Positions 25,338-33,606 of a stretch of 64,000 nt of DNA are shown here, one piece after another. Position 1 is the stretch's first letter; every line of letters begins with the position of its first letter. The notes beneath the pieces are model-generated. The model ran no database searches, had not been told where the DNA came from, and worked only from the letters and a program-made list of their open reading frames with translations. A program made the position numbers and the translations under genes. Location of the stretch: positions 62,001-126,000 of the forward strand of contig UQBG01000005.1 in the NCBI GenBank assembly GCA_900539185.1, read 5' to 3'. This stretch comes from an uncultured Clostridium sp. (lineage in GTDB: Bacteria > Bacillota > Clostridia > Lachnospirales > Lachnospiraceae).

Positions 25338-26645
25338 ATGAGTAAGAAGACATATGCAGAAAGAAACTTAAAGTTTGAGACATTACAGTTACATGTAGGA
25401 CAGGAAGAACCGGATCCGGTTACCGATGCCAGAGCAGTACCGATCTATCTGACATCCTCTTATGTATTCCATAATAGTCAGCATGCAGCCGACAGATTTG
25501 GACTGAGAGATGCCGGTAATATCTACGGACGTCTGACAAATCCGACACAGGGAACCTTCGAAGCACGTATCGCAGCACTGGAGGGTGGTGTAGCAGCACT
25601 GGGCGTTGGCTCCGGAGCGGCCGCTCTTACATATGCGATTCAGGCAGTTGCCCATGCAGGAAATCATATCGTGGCAGCAAAGAATATCTATGGTGGTACC
25701 TACAATCTGTTAGCACATACACTTCCGGACTATGGAATCGAAGCGACCTTTGTTGATCCGTTTGATTATGACGGAATCGAAGCCGCTATTCAGGATAACA
25801 CGACAGCGATTGAGATCGAGACCCTTGGCAATCCAAATTCAGAGGTTGTTGATATTGAGAAGATTGCAGGAATCGCACATAAGCATAATATTCCATTGAT
25901 TGTCGATAACACATTTGCAACTCCGTATCTGGTACGTCCGATCGAGTATGGTGCAGATATCGTTGTACATTCTGCAACAAAGTTCATCGGTGGACATGGT
26001 ACTACCATCGGCGGTGTCATCATCGACAGCGGTAAGTTTGACTGGGCATCCAGCGACAAGTACCCATGGCTTACAGAACCAAACGTATCTTACCATGGTA
26101 TTACATTTGCTACGGATTGCGCACCGGCTACGATTGCTACTTATATCCGTGCGATCCTGCTGCGTGATACCGGCGCGACATTATCTCCGATTCATGCATT
26201 TATCTTCTTACAGGGACTGGAAACATTATCCCTTCGTGTTGAGAGACATGTAGAAAATGCATTGAAGGTTGTTCAGTATCTGAAGAATCAGCCGTTGGTA
26301 GAGAAGGTAAATCATCCGTCTGTATCCGAGGATCCGGAACAGCAGGCACTTTATAAGAAGTACTTCCCAAATGGCGGTGGTTCCATCTTTACATTTGAGA
26401 TCAAGGGTGATGCTAAGAAAGCACAGGAATTCATTGACCAGTTAGAGTTATTCTCACTGCTTGCAAATGTGGCAGACGTGAAGTCTCTTGCCATTCATCC
26501 GGCATCAACCACACATTCCGAGTGCAATGAGGCAGAGCTGCTGGATCAGGGAATCAAGCCAAATACGATTCGGTTATCCATCGGTACAGAGAATATCGAT
26601 GATATTATCGAGGATCTGGATGAGGCATTTAAGGCTATACAGTAA
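25338..26645 (+). CDS. metY: O-acetylhomoserine sulfhydrylase (direct sulfhydrylation)
   Basis: A 435-residue Cys/Met PLP enzyme, the length typical of MetY, longer than MetB/MetC. N-terminus NLKFETLQLHVGQEEPDPVTDARAVPIYLTSSY; ALEGGVAALGVGSGAAA; PLP lysine Lys215 in HSATKFIGGHGT; C-terminal ASTTHSECNEAEL and IRLSIGTENIDDI. It makes homocysteine from O-acetylhomoserine and sulfide, bypassing cystathionine. This fits the loss of the MetB-like gene at 21.3 kb. A predicted 235-nt leader with a Cys-rich peptide suggests repression or induction by cysteine status. Confidence 0.95.
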   Translation: MSKKTYAERNLKFETLQLHVGQEEPDPVTDARAVPIYLTSSYVFHNSQHAADRFGLRDAGNIYGRLTNPTQGTFEARIAALEGGVAALGVGSGAAALTYAIQAVAHAGNHIVAAKNIYGGTYNLLAHTLPDYGIEATFVDPFDYDGIEAAIQDNTTAIEIETLGNPNSEVVDIEKIAGIAHKHNIPLIVDNTFATPYLVRPIEYGADIVVHSATKFIGGHGTTIGGVIIDSGKFDWASSDKYPWLTEPNVSYHGITFATDCAPATIATYIRAILLRDTGATLSPIHAFIFLQGLETLSLRVERHVENALKVVQYLKNQPLVEKVNHPSVSEDPEQQALYKKYFPNGGGSIFTFEIKGDAKKAQEFIDQLELFSLLANVADVKSLAIHPASTTHSECNEAELLDQGIKPNTIRLSIGTENIDDIIEDLDEAFKAIQ

Positions 26646-26677
26646 TCGAAGTACCCTCCCCCTCTATATACGAAGGA

Positions 26678-26713
26678 GCGGAATCCCAGAAAATGATGGG
26701 ATTCCGCTTTTTT
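26678..26713 (+). terminator. Intrinsic terminator of metY
   Basis: GCGGAATCCCA (26678-26688) pairs with TGGGATTCCGC (26697-26707), followed by seven T. Its arms share CGGAATCCC with the terminator at 27992. Confidence 0.88.
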
Positions 26714-26784
26714 CTGTTTTCAAATGGAAACAAAGATGATACCATGGAACTGGTCAATAGAATGTTACAAGGAGCTATCGCGAT

Positions 26785-27975
26785 ATGTTAAACAGAACCA
26801 TAGAAGAATATGAACAGGATTCCCGACAGAAGTATCTCATCGATATGCGTCGGTCAGAGGATTATGATCGGGAAACGATGCAGGGAGCGGTAAATTATGA
26901 ATATGAACGCTGGGAAGAGCGGCTTCCGGAGCTGCCGGAGAAACAGGCAGGTCCGGTTTATCTGCTGTGCTATACCGGTGACCGTAGTGATGACTGGGCA
27001 GAGCAGTTACAGGAAATGGGGTATGAGGCGTATAGTATCACCGGTGGCTATCAGGCTTATTTATCCAGAGAGCTAAAGGATATGATGGAACGGTTAGATA
27101 CGGAGGAACAGGAAAGCGAACAGTACTGCCGGGAGGTAGAGCGTAGTATTGTAAAGAAGTTCCGCAAGGATATCTGGAGAAAGTTTACGCAAGGGATCAA
27201 TGAATACGAGATGATAAAGGATGGAGATAAGATCGCGGTCTGTATATCCGGCGGAAAGGATTCTATGCTGATGGCAAAGCTTTTTCAGGAATTGTCCCGA
27301 CATGGAAGAAAGAACTTTGAAGTTGTTTATCTGGTTATGAATCCGGGTTACAATGACGAGAATTACCAGAGAATCTTAACTAACGCCCGGCTGCTGCAGG
27401 TTCCGATTACGGTATTCCGCACAGAGATCTTTGATACGGTAGCGGATGTCGGAGATTCCCCCTGCTATCTGTGTGCAAGAATGCGGCGCGGCTATCTGTA
27501 CAGCAAGGCAAAGGAGCTGGGGTGTAATAAAATTGCACTGGGACATCACTATGATGATGTAATCGAGACCATTCTGATGGGGATGCTGTATGGCGGTCAG
27601 GTTCAGACAATGATGCCGAAGCTGCATAGTACGAACTTTGAGGGGATGGAGCTGATCCGGCCGCTTTATCTGGTACGTGAGGATGCGATAAAGCATTGGA
27701 GGGACTATAATCATCTGCATTTCATCCAGTGTGCCTGCCGGTTTACCGAGAGCTGTGCATCCTGCGGCGGAACGGAAAAGGGTTCAAAACGGGCAGAGAT
27801 AAAAGAACTGATCCGCAGTCTGGCCGAGCAGAGTCCGGTAATCGAAAAAAATATATTCCGAAGTGTGGAAAATGTGAATCTGAGTACGATCATTGCATAT
27901 AAGCAGGATGGTGTAAAGCATCATTTTCTGGATGATTATGATGAGCGGCAAAAAACAGAAAAACCGGAGGAATAA
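26785..27975 (+). CDS. Rhodanese domain fused to a TtcA-like ATP-pyrophosphatase (tRNA thiolation type)
   Basis: A 396-residue fusion. Residues 1-100 are a rhodanese domain with the persulfide cysteine Cys62 in LLCYTGDRS. Residues about 120-390 are a PP-loop ATPase of the TtcA/TtuA group: SGGKDS (155-160), a Cys pair SPCYLC (227, 230), GHHYDDVIET, and a C-terminal Cys group (316, 318, 324, 327). TtcA-type enzymes thiolate tRNA and may hold an Fe-S cluster. The fused rhodanese would hand sulfur directly to the active site. The nearby cysteine desulfurase is a possible sulfur source. Target nucleoside unknown. Confidence 0.85.
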   Translation: MLNRTIEEYEQDSRQKYLIDMRRSEDYDRETMQGAVNYEYERWEERLPELPEKQAGPVYLLCYTGDRSDDWAEQLQEMGYEAYSITGGYQAYLSRELKDMMERLDTEEQESEQYCREVERSIVKKFRKDIWRKFTQGINEYEMIKDGDKIAVCISGGKDSMLMAKLFQELSRHGRKNFEVVYLVMNPGYNDENYQRILTNARLLQVPITVFRTEIFDTVADVGDSPCYLCARMRRGYLYSKAKELGCNKIALGHHYDDVIETILMGMLYGGQVQTMMPKLHSTNFEGMELIRPLYLVREDAIKHWRDYNHLHFIQCACRFTESCASCGGTEKGSKRAEIKELIRSLAEQSPVIEKNIFRSVENVNLSTIIAYKQDGVKHHFLDDYDERQKTEKPEE

Positions 27976-27991
27976 AACAGAACATAAAAAG

Positions 27992-28026
27992 AACGGAATC
28001 CCGATGCAAGGGGATTCCGTTTTTTA
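27992..28026. terminator. Bidirectional intrinsic terminator
   Basis: AACGGAATCCC (27992-28002) pairs with GGGATTCCGTT (28011-28021) and is followed by T. It separates the convergent rhodanese fusion and the small minus-strand gene. Confidence 0.85.
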
Positions 28027-28032
28027 TATAGA

Positions 28033-28176
28033 CTAGCTATACAGGGACTTGTGGTATCGGATGGCACGATAAATCTTAAAAGCCAGGGTGCCGATCATGG
28101 ATACAACAAGATACAGGGTAGACAGCAGACCGGCTGCACCGCCCAGTATAACCAGAACCAATATACCAATATTCAT
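28033..28176 (-). CDS. Small membrane protein (47 residues)
   Basis: A short frame on the minus strand: MNIGILVLVILGGAAGLLST, a helix continuing through LYLVVSMIGTLAFKIY, then a basic C-terminus ending SLYS. AAAGGAG stands 9 nt before the ATG (28176), and an A/T-rich -10-like TATTATAAA lies just upstream. One long or two short membrane helices are predicted. It is followed by the bidirectional terminator at 27992. No function is recognised; it may act with the minus-strand secreted protein upstream. Confidence 0.65.
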   Translation of the reverse strand: MNIGILVLVILGGAAGLLSTLYLVVSMIGTLAFKIYRAIRYHKSLYS

Positions 28177-28244
28177 AACGATATGCTCCTTTATTCATTT
28201 TTATAATAGTTACGCGCAAAAACCAGACCTGTGATTGAAACAGG

Positions 28245-28673
28245 TTATGCTATGTATGGGATAAAAATGAATCGGGATTTTTTACCGTCTATTTGCTGGA
28301 TGTAGTGTATAATCATTATGGTACTGAACACCACAGGATGGAAATCCGGGATCCGGCTATAGAAAAACGGTGCCGTATATAGGTGAGGAAGTACCGTAGA
28401 TGCAAGTAAAACTTCGATCCGCAGGCGAAGAGAAGCATATGCCTGTCTCCCACGGCGAAGACCTTGTAAAACCGGCTGACGTCCCAGAAGTTCTTCTGTA
28501 CAGATGGAGGAATGTTCCGGACCGTCATCTGAGGTAATGGCAGAATGTAAAATACCGGTTGCGATCGGAACCATGCATTTGGCTGTTTCCTGAAGTCCGG
28601 AAGAAAGACCGGAGCATAAAACAGCGGTCAGCAATAGCAGACATATGAAGTTTTTCATATTCTGACAGGACAT
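28245..28673 (-). CDS. Small secreted or membrane protein of unknown function
   Basis: A 142-residue protein. ATG 28673 is preceded by AGGAGGTGAAAGG, an excellent SD, and by a promoter at 28692-28720. The N-terminus MSCQNMKNFICLLLLTAVLCSG is a signal peptide or anchor. The middle is polar; the C-terminal part has a hydrophobic stretch (FHPVVFSTIMIIHYIQQI). The frame continues open further upstream to 28913, but that overlaps pyrC and is not used. I do not recognise the family. The gene is divergent from pyrC. Confidence 0.65.
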   Translation of the reverse strand: MSCQNMKNFICLLLLTAVLCSGLSSGLQETAKCMVPIATGILHSAITSDDGPEHSSICTEELLGRQPVLQGLRRGRQAYASLRLRIEVLLASTVLPHLYTAPFFYSRIPDFHPVVFSTIMIIHYIQQIDGKKSRFIFIPYIA

Positions 28674-28691
28674 TCCTTTCACCTCCTGCCT

Positions 28692-28720
28692 ATTGTAGCA
28701 AAGTGGGTTGACGGTCGCAA
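28692..28720 (-). promoter_or_regulatory. Promoter of the 142-residue secreted protein gene
   Basis: On the minus strand: TTGCGA (28720-28715), 17 nt, TACAAT (28697-28692), just before the SD. Confidence 0.65.
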
Positions 28721-28750
28721 GAGAGTTGTGGCAAAAATTGAGAAAAGAAT

Positions 28751-28779
28751 TTGTGAAACGACAGCTTCTGTGATAGTAT
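28751..28779 (+). promoter_or_regulatory. pyrC promoter
   Basis: TTGTGA (28751-28756), 17 nt, TAGTAT (28774-28779). Confidence 0.55.
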
Positions 28780-28826
28780 AGGGATACCCAAGAGACTGTA
28801 GGAAAAGAAACAGAATGGAGGAACGT

Positions 28827-30119
28827 ATGAGGATATATATTAAAAACGGACGGCTGTTGAATCCGGCAACCGGACAGGATGAAGTGACCGATGTATTGGT
28901 TGAAGACCGGCATATTCTACAGGTTGGAAAGAACCTGTTTTCAGAAGCAGAGGAAAACGATCTGCAGGTGATCGATGCGAGTGGCTGTTATGTGATGCCG
29001 GGACTGATCGATCTGCATGTACATTTTCGGGATCCGGGGCAGACCTATAAGGAAGATATTACTACCGGAGCACGGGCGGCAGCCAGGGGTGGTGTTACTA
29101 CGGTATGTACGATGCCGAATACAAAGCCGGCTGTAGATTCCGTCGAGACACTGGAGTATATCCGGAAGAAGGCAGAAGAGACGGCACCGATTCATGTCGA
29201 ACAGCTGTCAGCGATCACCATCGGACAGGATGGAACCGAGCTGGTGGATATGCAGGCGATGATGGAGCATGGCGCAATCGGATTCTCCGAGGACGGCAAG
29301 AGTGTTATGGATGTCACCTTATACGCAGAAGCGATGAAGAAGGCGGCAGAACTGGGAGCCGTTGTGATGGCGCACTGTGAGGATAAAGCGTTAGTACGGG
29401 GCGGTGTCCTGAATGAGGGAGTTGCTTCGAAGAGATATCAGGTGCCGGGAATCACGAACTCTGTAGAGGATATCATTGCAGCCAGAGATATCTTTCTGGC
29501 AGGTGATTATGGAACACATCTGCATCTGTGTCACTGTTCAACCAGAGGAAGTGTAGAGCTGGTGAGAATGGCAAAACGACTGGGAATCGCAGTTACCGCA
29601 GAGGTGTGTCCGCATCATTTTACACTGACCGATGCAGATATTGATCGTGAGGATGCAAACTATAAGATGAATCCGCCACTTCGGTCGGAAGAAGATGTGC
29701 AGGCACTGATCCGGGGACTGCAGGATGGCACTATGGAAGTAATCTCTACCGATCATGCACCGCATAGTGCGGAAGAGAAGGCCAAGGACTTCGTACATGC
29801 ACCGTTTGGAATCGTTGGATTGGAGACCAGTGCGTCCCTGACGTATACAGCGCTGGTAGATACCGGAATTCTGACTCCGCTTCAGATGGTAGAAAAGATG
29901 AGCTGGAATCCGGCAAAGGTAATCGGGATTCAGGAAGAACGGGGCAGTATAGAGCCGGGAAAACTGGCAGATATCACGATATTTGACCCGGATATGGAAT
30001 ATGTAGTGAACGCGGAAGAGTTTGCATCCAAGGGAAGGAATACACCATATGACGGTAAGGTTCTGAAGGGAAGAGTGGTGAAGACCATCTGCAGGGGATC
30101 CGTGGTATATGCGTTATAA
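28827..30119 (+). CDS. pyrC: Dihydroorotase
   Basis: A 430-residue amidohydrolase cyclising carbamoyl aspartate to dihydroorotate in pyrimidine synthesis. Metal-site motif DLHVHFRDPGQTYKED (about residues 53-68), TTVCTMPNTKP, the metal histidines in MAHCED, HLCHCSTRGS and the catalytic Asp in STDHAPHSAEEK. This is the class I (PyrC/AllB-like) form. ATG 28827 is preceded by GGAGGAA. No other pyr genes are adjacent. Confidence 0.95.
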   Translation: MRIYIKNGRLLNPATGQDEVTDVLVEDRHILQVGKNLFSEAEENDLQVIDASGCYVMPGLIDLHVHFRDPGQTYKEDITTGARAAARGGVTTVCTMPNTKPAVDSVETLEYIRKKAEETAPIHVEQLSAITIGQDGTELVDMQAMMEHGAIGFSEDGKSVMDVTLYAEAMKKAAELGAVVMAHCEDKALVRGGVLNEGVASKRYQVPGITNSVEDIIAARDIFLAGDYGTHLHLCHCSTRGSVELVRMAKRLGIAVTAEVCPHHFTLTDADIDREDANYKMNPPLRSEEDVQALIRGLQDGTMEVISTDHAPHSAEEKAKDFVHAPFGIVGLETSASLTYTALVDTGILTPLQMVEKMSWNPAKVIGIQEERGSIEPGKLADITIFDPDMEYVVNAEEFASKGRNTPYDGKVLKGRVVKTICRGSVVYAL

Positions 30120-30298
30120 AGATGTACATTTTCTGAGATTATGACGATTTGTACCAGATAAGAGAAACTAACAGCGAGATTTGTCTAACTGTTAGGGGTA
30201 TACATTTCAATCAATTTGAATAACTATTATATAGTACACAACACGAATTGATTTACAGGACTTTGGGAGAAAGGAATGTAAAGGAAGGAGAAAAAAGT

Positions 30299-30925
30299 AT
30301 GACAGAGAAGTTATTGAGTAACAATCAGGCAGTAGTTGCGGGGGAAATCGTATCAGGCTTTACATTTAGCCATGAGGTATTTGGGGAAGGATTCTATATG
30401 GTGGATGTATTGGTCAGTCGTTTGAGCGACGCCTACGACACGATCCCGCTGATGGTTTCGGACCGGATTATGGATGTGGATGAGGACTGTATTGGCAGGA
30501 AGGTGGAAGCCAGAGGACAGTTCCGTTCGTATAATAAGCATGAGGAGGCCAGAAACCGTCTGATTTTATCTCTGTTTGTCAGGGAAATCGAGTTTATCGA
30601 TGACGATGAGTACATAAGCAAACCAAACCATATTTATCTGGACGGATATATCTGCAAGCCGCCGGTCTATCGGATGACGCCGCTGGGCAGAGAGATCGCA
30701 GATGTTTTGCTGGCAGTCAATCGTGCCTATGGAAAGTCCGATTATATACCATGCATCTGTTGGGGGCGGAATGCGCGCTTTGCCGGGAAGCTGTCCGTCG
30801 GTGAACATGTGGCAATCTGGGGTCGAATCCAGAGCCGGGAGTACCAGAAGAAGCTGGGAAATGATAAGGTGATCAGTAAGACGGCATATGAGGTATCCGT
30901 CAGTAAGATGGAGTGTCTGGAATAA
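30299..30925 (+). CDS. Single-stranded DNA-binding-like protein with two OB folds
   Basis: A 208-residue protein. The first half (NNQAVVAGEIVSGFTFSHEVFGEGFYMVDVLVSRLSD) and the second half (NHIYLDGYICKPPVYRMTPLGREIADVLLAVNRA, then SDYIPCICWGRNARFAGKLSVGEHVAIWGRIQSREYQ) each look like an SSB-type OB fold. The second retains the SSB pattern most clearly. It lacks the acidic C-terminal tail that canonical SSB uses to bind partners. It is probably a second, accessory SSB. The start at ATG 30299 follows GGAAGGAG. Confidence 0.75.
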   Translation: MTEKLLSNNQAVVAGEIVSGFTFSHEVFGEGFYMVDVLVSRLSDAYDTIPLMVSDRIMDVDEDCIGRKVEARGQFRSYNKHEEARNRLILSLFVREIEFIDDDEYISKPNHIYLDGYICKPPVYRMTPLGREIADVLLAVNRAYGKSDYIPCICWGRNARFAGKLSVGEHVAIWGRIQSREYQKKLGNDKVISKTAYEVSVSKMECLE

Positions 30926-31002
30926 AGCAGTAGCTTTTTACGCCGGGATATGTTAAAATGTAGCTCATAGCATGTGCACTGAAGGAATTCGGAGGAGACG
31001 AG

Positions 31003-31485
31003 ATGAGTAAGGTACAGGTGATTTGCGGACCGGGGATCGGTAAGACATCGGCGGCAATCGGATATGGCATCAAGGGTGCCAGTGCAGGAAAAGAAGTGAT
31101 CATTGTCCAGTTCTTAAAGGGAAGTGATACCGATGACTATAATCTGCTGGGTCGATTAGAGCCGGAGATTAAGATGCTGAGCTTTGAACGGGTCGGAAAG
31201 TGTTATGATGAACTGACGCCGGAACAGCAGAAAGAACAGAAGGCAAATATCATGAATGGGTTCCACTACGCCCGGAAGGTGATACAGACCAGTGAATGCG
31301 ATATTCTGATTCTGGATGAAAGTCTGGGACTGGTAGACAGTGGAATCATAGAAGTGGAGCAGATCATGGAGCTGCTGCATTTGGCAGAAGACAGTGCGAT
31401 GGAGATTCTTCTTACCGGTCGGATTCTTCCGGAAGAGATTCTTGAAAAAGCGGATACCGTTACCAGAATTGAAGCTGTGAAGTAA
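31003..31485 (+). CDS. CobO/BtuR-like P-loop protein (cob(I)alamin adenosyltransferase family)
   Basis: A 160-residue RecA-fold protein. The nucleotide loop GPGIGKTSAAIGYGIKGA (residues 8-25), VIIVQFLKG and the Walker B-like ILILDESLGLVDSG followed by LLTGRILPEEILEKAD are the layout of CobO/BtuR adenosyltransferases. The usual loop is TGNGKGKTT; here it is GPGIGKTS, and no cobalamin gene is nearby. The family call is good, while adenosyltransferase activity is uncertain. Confidence 0.7.
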   Translation: MSKVQVICGPGIGKTSAAIGYGIKGASAGKEVIIVQFLKGSDTDDYNLLGRLEPEIKMLSFERVGKCYDELTPEQQKEQKANIMNGFHYARKVIQTSECDILILDESLGLVDSGIIEVEQIMELLHLAEDSAMEILLTGRILPEEILEKADTVTRIEAVK

Positions 31486-31497
31486 GGAATATTATGG

Positions 31498-31526
31498 TTG
31501 ACACCGGGAAACCGGAGTGATACTAT
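31498..31526 (+). promoter_or_regulatory. Promoter of the lysine riboswitch - dapA-dapB transcript
   Basis: TTGACA (31498-31503), 17 nt, TACTAT (31521-31526); an overlapping TATAAT begins at 31524. Confidence 0.65.
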
Positions 31527-31544
31527 AATCACAATTAGATATAC

Positions 31545-31722
31545 ATGGAGTAGAGGTGCAAGTATCATCAGTAGGTCTTTGGACACTGTAAGGAGTGGAG
31601 GAAGGAGACCGAAAGGGAGATTGCCGAAGAACGTATCTGCCTTAAGGATAGGTTTCTGGGCATGCAGTGAAGAACTGTATGACTGTCATCGTAAGATGGA
31701 GAGCTACGCATATAATTACTAT
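31545..31722 (+). ncRNA. Lysine riboswitch (L box)
   Basis: The segment shows the conserved lysine-aptamer blocks in order: GTAGAGGTGCAAG (about 31553-31565), GGAAGGAGACCGAAAGG followed by TTGCCGAAGAA, TTTCTGGGCATGCAGTGAA, ACTGTATGACTGTCAT and GGAGAGCTACG, with GTAG and CTAC closing P1. Lysine binding should favour the terminator at 31740 and so turn off dapA-dapB. It fits the genes exactly, as both enzymes lead to lysine and diaminopimelate. Confidence 0.92.
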
Positions 31723-31739
31723 AATTACGTAGAATTACA

Positions 31740-31764
31740 GGTCGGCTCTCAGGTCGGCCTTTTT
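31740..31764 (+). terminator. Riboswitch-controlled terminator
   Basis: GGTCGGCT (31740-31747) pairs with GGTCGGCC (31752-31759), including G-U pairs, around loop CTCA, followed by five T. It lies 38 nt before dapA and is the expression platform of the lysine riboswitch. Confidence 0.8.
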
Positions 31765-31802
31765 CTGTGTAGAGAGAAAGAGATTAACAGGAGGAATGAG
31801 TT

Positions 31803-32687
31803 ATGTCAATTTTTGAAGGTGCAGGTGTTGCATTAGTTACCCCATTTCATGAAGATGGAAGTGTGAACTATGAGAAGCTGAAGGAACTGGTAGACTATCA
31901 GGTTGAGAATGGAACCGATGCGATTATCATCTGCGGAACCACAGGTGAGTCGTCCACATTGACCCATGAAGAGCATCTGGAGTGTATTAAGAAGTGTGTG
32001 GAATATGTAGACGGACGGATTCCGGTTATTGCGGGAACCGGTTCAAACTGTACAGAAACAGCCATTTATTTATCAACCGAAGCGGAGAAGTATGGTGTTG
32101 ATGCACTGCTGGTGGTAACTCCTTATTATAATAAGGCAACACAGAAGGGGTTGATCGCACATTATACAGCAGTTGCGAACTCTGTTAAACTTCCGATTAT
32201 TATGTATAATGTACCGAGCCGTACCGGATGTAATATCCAGCCGGAAACAGCGGTAGAACTGGCAAAGAATGTAGAGAACATCGTAGCAATCAAGGAAGCC
32301 AGTGGCAATATCTCACAGGTAGCGAAGTTGATGAGTCTGGCACAGGGCTGTATTGATCTGTATTCCGGAAATGATGACCAGATCGTGCCGATTCTTTCAT
32401 TGGGCGGAAAGGGTGTTATCTCCGTAACCTCGAATATTATTCCAAATGATACCCATATGCTGGTAAAGAAGTATCTGGCAGGTGATACAAAGGGGGCGTT
32501 AGAGCTGCAGTTAAAGGCGATTGAACTGTGCAATGCCCTGTTTTGTGAAGTGAATCCGATTCCGGTTAAGAAGGCAGTGGAACTGTTAGGCTTATGCAGT
32601 GGTAAGCTGAGAATGCCTCTGTCAGAGATGGAACCACAGAACGTAGAACGTCTGAAGAAGGCAATGCAGGAGTACGGAGTGTTATAG
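31803..32687 (+). CDS. dapA: 4-hydroxy-tetrahydrodipicolinate synthase
   Basis: A 294-residue TIM-barrel aldolase condensing pyruvate and aspartate semialdehyde. GTTGESSTLTHEEH (about residues 43-56), the catalytic Tyr in PIIMYNVPSRTG and the Schiff-base Lys in IVAIKEASGN are present. SD AGGAGG precedes ATG 31803. It is the first gene of a lysine-riboswitch operon with dapB 48 nt downstream. Confidence 0.96.
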   Translation: MSIFEGAGVALVTPFHEDGSVNYEKLKELVDYQVENGTDAIIICGTTGESSTLTHEEHLECIKKCVEYVDGRIPVIAGTGSNCTETAIYLSTEAEKYGVDALLVVTPYYNKATQKGLIAHYTAVANSVKLPIIMYNVPSRTGCNIQPETAVELAKNVENIVAIKEASGNISQVAKLMSLAQGCIDLYSGNDDQIVPILSLGGKGVISVTSNIIPNDTHMLVKKYLAGDTKGALELQLKAIELCNALFCEVNPIPVKKAVELLGLCSGKLRMPLSEMEPQNVERLKKAMQEYGVL

Positions 32688-32735
32688 GTAGCAGAATAAG
32701 GTGCTACATAGAATGATACATGGAGGAAGAAGATC

Positions 32736-33491
32736 ATGGTAAGAGTGATTATGAATGGCTGTAACGGCAAGATGGGTCAGGTAATTACAGGAATTGCAGC
32801 CGGAGATGAACAGGTAGAGATCGTAGCCGGAATCGATGTGTATGATGGCATTCAGAATCCGTATCCGGTATTTGCAGATATCAAGGACTGTACAGTAGAG
32901 GCAGATGTCATCATTGATTTTTCAACAGCCAAAGCAGTGGATGGCCTGTTAGACTATGTAGAGGAAAAGAAAATTCCGGTTGTCCTGTGTACAACGGGAT
33001 TAAGTGAGGCACAGCTAAACCGGGTTTCAGAGGTGGCAGGAAAGACTGCAGTGCTAAAGTCTGCGAATATGTCACTGGGGATCAATACGATCATGAAGCT
33101 GTTACAGCAGGCAGTCCAGGTATTCGGCCCGGCGGGATATGATGTAGAGATCGTAGAGAAGCATCATAACCAGAAGCTGGATGCACCATCCGGTACAGCC
33201 ATTGCACTGGCAGATTCTATGAATGAAGTAATGGATCATCAGTATGAGTATATCTATGACAGAAGCCAGCGCAGACAGAAGCGGGATGCGAAGGAACTGG
33301 GCATTTCAGCCGTTCGTGGCGGAACAATCGTCGGAGAGCATGAGGTGATCTTTGCCGGAACCGATGAAGTGATCGAGATTAAGCATACAGCATACAGCAA
33401 GGCAGTATTTGCAAAGGGTGCGGTTGAAGCAGCAAAGTATCTGGCAGGAAAGCCGGCAGGGCTGTACAATATGAGTGATGTGATCGCATAA
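32736..33491 (+). CDS. dapB: 4-hydroxy-tetrahydrodipicolinate reductase
   Basis: A 251-residue NAD(P)H-dependent enzyme following DapA. Nucleotide motif MNGCNGKMGQV (residues 6-16), IDFSTAKAV, VLCTTGLSEAQL and the signature EIVEKHHNQKLDAPSGTA with the catalytic His and Lys. SD GGAGGAAG precedes ATG 32736. A terminator follows at 33526. Confidence 0.96.
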   Translation: MVRVIMNGCNGKMGQVITGIAAGDEQVEIVAGIDVYDGIQNPYPVFADIKDCTVEADVIIDFSTAKAVDGLLDYVEEKKIPVVLCTTGLSEAQLNRVSEVAGKTAVLKSANMSLGINTIMKLLQQAVQVFGPAGYDVEIVEKHHNQKLDAPSGTAIALADSMNEVMDHQYEYIYDRSQRRQKRDAKELGISAVRGGTIVGEHEVIFAGTDEVIEIKHTAYSKAVFAKGAVEAAKYLAGKPAGLYNMSDVIA

Positions 33492-33525
33492 TCGCTGTGA
33501 AAAAAGGAAATAATGTAGAAGGAAG

Positions 33526-33558
33526 GCCGTATCTGTCAGTTGCAGATGCGGCTTTTTT
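33526..33558 (+). terminator. Intrinsic terminator of dapA-dapB
   Basis: GCCGTATCTG (33526-33535) pairs with CAGATGCGGC (33543-33552), one G-U pair, followed by six T. Confidence 0.88.
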
Positions 33559-33606
33559 ATGCGATAATGTCCTGTAGATATTTGGATAAGCAGAGAGGAG
33601 CATTCC

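Noticed and set aside
28674..28913. N-terminal extension of the 142-residue minus-strand protein
   Set aside because: It would overlap the pyrC start and promoter; an excellent SD and signal peptide mark ATG 28673 as the start.
31740..31759. Direct repeat AGGTCGGC as a protein-binding site
   Set aside because: It is explained as the two arms of the riboswitch terminator using G-U pairs, followed by a T-tract.
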